64,000 nt of DNA from Mikania micrantha (Eukaryota; Streptophyta; Magnoliopsida; Asterales; Asteraceae), in assembly GCA_009363875.1 (NCBI GenBank), contig CM018682.1:51405372-51469371 (forward strand). Direction: 5' to 3'. This document shows positions 57,636 to 64,000 of the stretch, one piece after another; within the stretch, counting starts at the first letter, position 1, and each line of letters begins with the position of its first letter. Position numbers and translations under genes: made by a program. Under the pieces are notes generated by a model that made no database searches, had not been told where the DNA came from, and saw only the letters and a list, made by a program, of their open reading frames with translations.

Positions 57636-58295
57636 ATTCCGCCAAGAAGACCTCCACTTATTTTGCCAACACCACAGCAGACACCTCCACACTCACCACC
57701 ACCATCACCACCTCCTCCTCCAACTGTTCCTCATCCGCATACCCCACAACATCAACCACCACTCAACCATGAGTTGGATCCAGTTACCATCGCACTAGCC
57801 ACCTTGTTGACCAGTCAACTGAGTGAAGTGATTCCCGACATGATGAACAGGATCAACAGCAACAACACCGGCCACTCATCTGGTGAGGGCGGTAGAAATA
57901 CAAGGAACCAACTAGACTACTACAAGAGCTTTTTGGGATGCAAACCGCCTAGTTTCAGTGGAAATGAAGGTGTTGTGGGCTTGATCCATGGAAATGGAGA
58001 CTACCTTAGATAGACATCAGTGGTTGCCCTGACTAGCACACATTGAGTTATGCTGAAGGATCGTTTAAGAAACGAGCACTAACATGGTGGAATGCCCAGG
58101 TTCAAACCAGAGGAAGGGATGAGGCATTGGCTATGCCTTGGGAGGATTTCAAGATCTTGTTTAGGGGCGAGTTCTGCCCAAGGAATGAACTAAAGAAGGT
58201 AGAGACCGAACTACTGAACCATGTAATGGTGGGAGCTGGACATCTGACCTACACCACCAGATTTCATGAATTGGCAGCACTGGCACCCGACATTG
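57636..58295 (+). pseudogene. Element C: gag, first part (start codon lost)
   Basis: The gag start codon is ATT at 57636 (IPPRRPP instead of MPPRRPP). Pro-rich N-terminus, LDPVTIALATLL, YKSFLGCKPPSFSG, a frameshift and deletion around 57985-58045, then LTWWNAQVQTRGRDEALAMPWEDFK-type capsid to ALAPDIV at 58295. Here solo LTR K is inserted. The rest of gag is at 61684. Confidence 0.85.
58291..58295 (+). repeat. Target site duplication of LTR K (left)
   Basis: CATTG, repeated at 61684-61688. Confidence 0.9.
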
Positions 58296-58581
58296 TGTCA
58301 CATCCCCATCTCTTCTATCACCTGATGCAATCACTGTATGATATATGAAGTCGGTAACTGACATAACGTGTCACGGAAGCTTGCTGGTAAAGTCTCCGAG
58401 ATGGGTGTGACTTTCGATGTGGTTGTATCAAAACACATACAAGACATTCTAAACGTAAGTTATGTTACATGATATGTTAAAACTTCAACATTTGTGTTAC
58501 GTCATCCATAGACAAAGGTTTCCTAACGTGTGATCTTGTTGTGTATCCTCACCTTCGTTTCTTTTGTTATTCACTGTTCAC

Positions 58582-59572
58582 CTTAAATTGGTTTTTGTAA
58601 TGTAAAAGATCAGCAAGGATGCTGGTGAGTTCATAGATGTAATAAAATTGATATGATATGATTTGATATAACATGATATGATATGATAAGTATGCAGGCA
58701 TACACAACTTATGAATATGATTCACCATGAAAACCCATAACCTAAGCCTATGTGACTGTAATGTAATTGGTGGCAATACCCGAAGGTAAAACCTAAGCCT
58801 CACTCTTAATGCCTATCGTTGCATTAAGCTGTTATCTTGTAATGTATCAAATGGTAACAGGCATTCACACAAGGTTAAACGCTATCTACCCGTGAATGGG
58901 GTTGTCAGCCCGATAGTACTATCATTGTTATCATCCGGCTCATCCATGAGTTTATTGGTTACAGTTGTTATGTGAGGACTTTTACGATAGCATGGCACAA
59001 TTTTCATGTAATCGTCAGACAAGAGTTGAAATGCACATGCAACATGCAAGCATATCATTGTAATTGAAATATGTAACCATCATGTAATTGTAATGCAAAC
59101 CCCGAGTTTTAGAAATCAGAAGATTTGAAAAGGGGTAATGAAATCATGTAAGTATACCACTGTAATTGAAATACATAACCATATTGTTATTGTAATGCAA
59201 ACCCCGAGTTGTAGAAATCCGAAGATTTAAAAGGGGTAATGAAATCATGTAAGTATACCACTGTAATTGAAATACATAACCATATTGTTATTGTAATGCA
59301 AACCCCGAGTTGTAGAAATCCGAAGATTTAAGAAGGGGTAATGAAATCATGTAGGTATACCATTGTAATTGAAATATGTTACTATATTGTCATTGTAATG
59401 TAATAACATTGTAATTGTATTGACATCCCCGAGTTTTGGAAAACAAAACATTCAAAAGGGGAGCTATGAAACTCACTTGAGCATATCATTGTAATGTAAC
59501 CACATTGTAATTGTATTGGCATCCCCGAGTTTTGGAAAAACAAAACATTGAAAGGGGGTCTATGAAACTCAC
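58582..59572 (-). other. Candidate leader intron in LTR K
   Basis: Minus strand: ACTG|GTGAGTTTCATAG (59572) to CAATTTAAG|GTGAACAG (58582). A second donor-like AAGTGAGTTTCATAG is at 59476. Confidence 0.3.
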
Positions 59573-59575
59573 CAG
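59045..59575. repeat. Five tandem repeats (about 97-125 bp) around the donor-like site of K
   Basis: Units share ATTGTAATTG...CCCCGAGTT...GAAATC..AGA..T..AAAGGGG. In element sense each holds the donor-site region. The two units nearest the upstream end keep GTGAGTTTCA; the other three have lost it (ATGATTTCAT). Confidence 0.8.
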
Positions 59576-59921
59576 TGTTATTGGAGTACTTTGTATCTTG
59601 CTAATGAAATATCACACAAGGCCTGAAGTGAATTCTGCAATTTATTAATGTTTTATGAGTTCTTTGTACTTGAATTGGATTATCAGAACATTCAATATCA
59701 AGGATAATGTAAACCGATTCATCAAGCTGATTCTGAATTACGTACTCGTTCAGAATCAAAGTGATACGCTTATAAGTTAACTTATAATGTCAAAATCGTT
59801 GATTTTGATTAATGATTGAATTCTGATTAAATGCTTATAATCATTTGATTATAAATAAATGAAAAGTTGTATTATGTGTTGAAATCGGACTTTCAATCTG
59901 TAATTAGATCAAAATCGGATT

Positions 59922-60310
59922 GCCGGATTGCGAAACAGATCGCAAAAATGAGTCCGGAATGAGAAATCGATCAAAAATAGGTTTTTATACTAAAAACCGA
60001 TGGGAAACAGAATTTCGGGTTACAATCAGAATTTAATCAGTTCCTAAATCGATTATCAGGTCGCCGGATTGCGAAACAGATCGCGAAAATTAGTCCGGAA
60101 CGCGAAATCAATTAAAGATACGTTTTCGTATTGAAAATCAATGCATAACTAAGTCCTGTGTTGAAACCGGAGTTTTAATCGATAATCACATAAAAATCGG
60201 ATCACCGGATTGTAAAATGGTTCACGAAATCGAGTCCGGAATGCGAAATCGATTCAAAATATGTCCTTTTTATCGAAAACGGATCATCGGATTGCGAACC
60301 GGAGCGCGAA
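59922..60310. repeat. 141-bp tandem repeats with CCGGATTGCGAAA words
   Basis: CCGGATTG recurs at about 59923, 60064 and 60205 (141-bp period), with a fourth shortened copy near 60287. Each has GTCCGGAAYGCGAAATCRAT about 30 bases later. It may be the K counterpart of the motif tracts of the other LTRs. Confidence 0.8.
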
Positions 60311-60339
60311 ACGCAGTTCAGAACGCAAAACGGACAAAA

Positions 60340-60600
60340 TCAGATTTTGGCCGGAATATTCGCCGGAGTTCGCCGGATTCCGGCCGGCGACGGTGGCGGT
60401 GCTAGTGGTGGCGGTTCGGAGGTTGTGGCTCATGGCTCGAGCCGGTTGGTCGCTGGTCCGGGCTGGCCTAGCCATGGCCGATCCGGTTGGTCGTTTCCTA
60501 TTACGATCTCGGTAACGACCAGCCAAGGGCCGCTCCCAGGCCGCGCCAGGGCCGCTCTCGGGCCGGGCATGGCCGCACCCTTGCCACAGCGTGCCATCAT
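60340..60600. other. GC-rich island in LTR K
   Basis: Strongly GC-rich (GCCGG and GGCCG words), unlike all surrounding sequence. Open frames occur on both strands but lack any recognisable motif, so I regard them as composition artefacts. Confidence 0.6.
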
Positions 60601-61683
60601 AGTTTTTGTGAGCCAAATCAAATTTCGTTGCACTTTTTCCAGGCCAAAATCTCCAAATCCTAGTTTTTAACATATATCTAGTGTTTGGTGAAGAAAAATC
60701 TCAATTTGGACAACTTTGAAAAATCCACTTTTTGGACCAAAATGCCCTCTATATGGGTTTTCAAGATCTGATGATTTTCAAACTTCACCAATCATTCAAA
60801 CATGTTTGTTTAAGTCCTATGAAGCTATTAGAACTAAGAAATAAGGTTAAAACTTACTAATTAGAGTTTTTGGCTTCAAAACCCACAAAATCAAGCCTTT
60901 TGAGGTTGATTTTTGGTTTTCTTGGATCCAGGACTTGATCACCAGTTGGGATTGGGTGATGTTTAGAAGGTTTCTAGAGTTTCAGAAGTGAGGAAGGAAG
61001 CTCTGGTCGAATTTTGGTACGAAGATGGCAAAAATGTTGACTTGAAAAAGTCAAACATTGGTTCTTTATCAAGTTTTTAGCTTGGGCAGCAAGATTGGAC
61101 ACCTAATCAGCTTCTAGAAACCAGATCAAGTCAGTTTTGAGGCGTGGATGTGAAAAAGGTTTGAGATTTTAAGGATTTTGCCATTTTCACAATTGTTTGT
61201 TCGGCTTTTTCGCGCGTAACTTTGGAAATTGCTACATTTGATCAACCACCTTTGTTATACTTCCAATAACATTCCATTAAGAATATAATGTGATTAGGAA
61301 GTTTGGGTTGTCATGAATTTGTCAATTACACATGCCGAACTGCCTTTTCGCAAAAATTTGCGATTTGACTTGCCAAAACCTATGGATTTCCCCATTGGGA
61401 TTTGTTATTGATGATCATTGTTTTAATTTGTTTTATAAGTCATATTAACTTGATTATGGATTTGGTTTTGGTTCCTGAATCCTCATAGTTTTGACATTAT
61501 TATCGCAATTTCGCGTAATTCGGCAATTCTGCGTAATGCCTTTTGTAATTAGTTCCTTCTTGTAATTCCCTTACATATATACACATATTCACATGTATAT
61601 ACATATTTAATCATAATTTAATTAATTAAAATGTTAATTCATGAATTTAGGAAATTATTCGCAGTAAAGAACGAAATGTCACA

Positions 61684-62345
61684 CATTGTGCCGACTCTAG
61701 AGAAAAGGATCGAACGGTATGTTGGTGGACTACCGTCTTGTATCCAAGGGCATGTGATTTCTGCCCACCCAACCACACTAGAGATGGCTGTTACATTGTC
61801 AGCTACACTGATTAGTGTGATGGTTGCCTCTGGTGCACTAAAGAAAGAGGCTGGAACTAGCCTGTGAGGAACTACCAAAGAACCAGATCAACACCCCACC
61901 AAGAAACAAAAAGTCGGTAAGAATTTCACAACGACCACTGCTTCCAAAAACTGTTCCTACTCAACCTCAACAGAACCGTCAACAGTATACTGGCACTGCC
62001 CCATTTTGTGATAAGTGCAAGTATCATCATCAACCAGACACAATGTGCAGACAATGCACTTTTTGTGGAAAAATGGGACATTGGGTCAGATATTGCAAGA
62101 CCCAAGCACCTCAGCACAGGGTTAATCAAGCAGTGGCATAGACCGCTGTACAAAATGATCGTGGTTCCTGCTACACCTTCGGGGAACCAGGACACTACGT
62201 GAAGAATTTTCCAAAGAGGGTGCTACCAAGAGGACAAGCACCAAGGGGAAGGGCATTCATGATAGGGGCGGCTGCGGCACGCTTAAACACTGACACCAAC
62301 ACTGGTACATTTTTCATTTATAATCTTTGCACTTGTATTATTTAA
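61684..62345 (+). pseudogene. Element C: gag, second part, and protease start (broken)
   Basis: Continues from 58295 with the duplicated CATTG: VPTLEKRIERYVGGLPSCIQGHV, then a stop after GTSL (61867), knuckle CTFCGKMGHWVRYC (about 62055-62095), degraded second knuckle (CYTFGEPGHYVKNF), GRAFMIGAAAARLNTDTNTG. The protease DTG block is decayed (about 62335) and LTR L then interrupts. Confidence 0.8.
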
Positions 62346-62392
62346 TACTAGCATAGATTATATTTTTGCCTCTTTAAAAGTTAGTTAGATAA

Positions 62393-62397
62393 CTTAC
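62393..62397 (+). repeat. Presumed left target duplication of LTR L
   Basis: CTTAC directly before TGTCACACCCC. The partner lies outside the window. Confidence 0.4.
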
Positions 62398-64000
62398 TGT
62401 CACACCCCGAGCCGGCGGGCCGTATCATGTGTTCCGTCAGGCGGAAAGGCCTCGGGGCACGATATCGGGAATGATACTCGTGTTGATCAGATTGTTTACA
62501 TTGCACATGATATATAATGAGAAACTGCTAAATGGAAATAGAATTACAAAGTTAAATTACATCAGTTTTGTTCATAATTTAACAATGTAAATCTACTATC
62601 AACATCATAATTCTTCTATATTGTATCTGCACAAGATATACAAAATAATCTGTAATATGATGTTCAAAAATATGCAGGTCCATAAATACTAGGTCCTCTA
62701 TCTGGCATCATAGTCCAAAAGCAATAACTTCTTACTTAGACCTGTTCGTCACCTGAGAAGTCATGCAAAAAGATCAAGTCAACACATGGTTGGTGAGTTC
62801 ATATAGTTTTATTTAAAAATGTATTTGAATACCATTCGGATGACATCCTTAACCTCACCATTAACCACCTATACCATCCAGCTCAGTATGCTTATATGTA
62901 GGGCATATGTAGGGTCGAACTTACCGTCCGCCCAGTCACCGTCCCACCACATACCAAACCACATGATATATTGTTCCTGGTGATAATTAAGCATTTCACC
63001 CCATACCTTTGATTCACAACGTTTGATTACCCTGAAATATGTTTACCTTGATCCCCTGAAATGACAACCTTAACCTCATCAACAACCACCTATGTTATCC
63101 AATCAAGTATGCTTATATATAGGGCAAATGTATGGTCGAACTTACCGCCCGCCCAGCCACCGTCCCACCACATACCGGACTTCTTAACATATTGTTGTTA
63201 ATGATAATTAAGCGTTTCATTCCATCCATCGTCATATTAGATTTTGATTTCCACAAATTGAAATACTACTGATTTCTTGAGTTCATCACGTAATCATGAT
63301 CAACCATAGCACTTGTAGAAACATAATATTAAATGCTTAATTAAATAAATAATTAATTATTTAATTACAACTAAGACATGATGATTGGGCCTTATTTGAC
63401 TCAATCAATTAGACTTAGTTGTTGGTGGTGTCCAAGTTGTACTGTCTCACACGTGGCCCATATCAGGCATGACTCAAATGAGTCTACTTGTATGTGTCAG
63501 GACTTTCATGATGTGCCCATATCAGCTTGACCCTCAGGCCTACTGTACATCTCGGGACTTTAGGATATCCTTTGATTTTGATCGTCTTTGTTCTTTAGAA
63601 TTCGTTTGATCGTTTGATTTATGCCCATATAGCTTGACTATAAAAGTCTACTATTTATGACGGGACTTTCCATGTGTTAACAAGTGGTCTCGATCTGCAT
63701 ACAACTGACATCCACCTTAACTTGATCGTTAATGATTTCATTAGTTAATGATTCACACACGGATATGATTTCCTTGATTCTGATCCTTAGAATTCCATGG
63801 CTACAACAATGTTTTAGATTCTTGAATTGATCCTTAGTATTATTGAACACACACTGAATTAGATTTCCTAGGATTTGATCTTTAGTTTTAGTTCTCTTGA
63901 TTCCATACTGAGTTTGGATTCTTTGAATTAGAACTTTATTAGATTATTTGTCTGATTTAGAATTATTATCTTACTCATAAGAGTAATTAATTTATTCATT
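62398..64000 (-). mobile_element. LTR L (A-type, minus strand; runs off the right edge)
   Basis: Starts TGTCACACCCCGAGCCGGCGGG and follows the A LTR throughout, but clearly diverged. Hairpin 62551-62583, acceptor-like site 62753-62754, TATA modules at 62891 (decayed, CTTATATGTA) and 63112 (CTTATATATA), spacing 221 bp, so two modules against one in A. No coding sequence. Whether it is an LTR of a full element or a solo LTR cannot be seen. Confidence 0.85.
62551..62583 (-). other. Conserved LTR hairpin, L version
   Basis: GTTAAATTA (62551-62559) and TAATTTAAC (62575-62583), perfect 9-bp stem. Confidence 0.6.

Larger units (their letters stand above)
58296..61683 (-). mobile_element. LTR K: apparent solo LTR (3.4 kb) inside gag of C
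   Basis: TGTCACATCC to GAAATGTCACA with flanking CATTG duplications. No primer site, gag-pol or polypurine tract inside, which fits a solo LTR left by LTR-LTR recombination. Minus orientation is set by the family landmarks: GTGAGTTTCAT donor-like sites with a CTCGGGG block downstream, and an acceptor-like TTTAAG|GTGAACAG at 58582. Distant from the other LTRs. It holds two tandem-repeat blocks and a GC-rich island. Confidence 0.85.

Noticed and set aside
60284..60673. Overlapping 80-129-codon open frames on both strands in GC-rich DNA
   Set aside because: High GC suppresses stops; no motif, and the region is inside an LTR with clear TSD boundaries.

Overview
The window is plant nuclear DNA built almost entirely from LTR retrotransposons inserted into one another. 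I found no host gene, rRNA, tRNA or CRISPR array. The coding sequence is Ty3/gypsy gag-pol: CCHC zinc knuckles, DTG protease, FIDD reverse transcriptase, RNase H, HHCC and DD35E integrase, and in the intact copy a C-terminal chromodomain-like segment. With very long LTRs (2.7-4.4 kb) and a tRNA-Met-type primer site (TGGTATCAGAGC) this suggests a Tekay/Del-like chromovirus. The gag style makes me suspect a large eudicot genome, perhaps Asteraceae, but that is inference.

Layout. 1-2120: 3' part of an LTR (J). 2121-3118, 10674-13102 and 20370-20850: pieces of an old minus-strand element (H), split by J, by element E (3119-10673, degenerate pol plus 3' LTR) and by element I (13103-20364, degenerate pol, TSD ATTTT). 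20851-28380: element D, a gag-only derivative with almost all of pol deleted and both LTRs truncated. 28381-28603, 40940-42029 and 48728-49155: pieces of one old E-type LTR (G), split by element A and by element F. A (28604-40939, minus strand, TSD CAACA) is intact, with one open 1562-codon gag-pol and LTRs about 1% different. F (42030-48727, TSD ATAAC) is a non-coding derivative with an odd 5' end. 49156-62397: two elements, B and C, in tandem sharing a shortened middle LTR. C gag is split by a 3.4-kb apparent solo LTR, K (58296-61683, TSD CATTG). 62398-64000: start of another minus-strand LTR (L), running out of the window.

Only A looks able to make a full polyprotein (gag capsid, protease, RT/RNase H, integrase). 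The rest are fossils that could at most use its proteins in trans.

The unexpected structure lies in the LTRs. Subfamilies that differ elsewhere keep (i) an AG|GTGAGTT donor-like site and a CTCAG|GTGACGAACAGG acceptor-like site 0.5-1.9 kb apart, (ii) a 9-10-bp hairpin about 170 nt before the LTR end, with changing loops and a compensatory pair change, (iii) a hairpin just before the polypurine tract, with covariation in F, (iv) a TATATATAAG module amplified in tandem in some copies, and (v) a tract of one short motif whose identity changes between copies (CGAATG, CGAACC, CCGAGAAC, TATCGAT, GTACGCG). I found no described or new defence or operon-like system; these LTR features are the strongest candidates for something undescribed.
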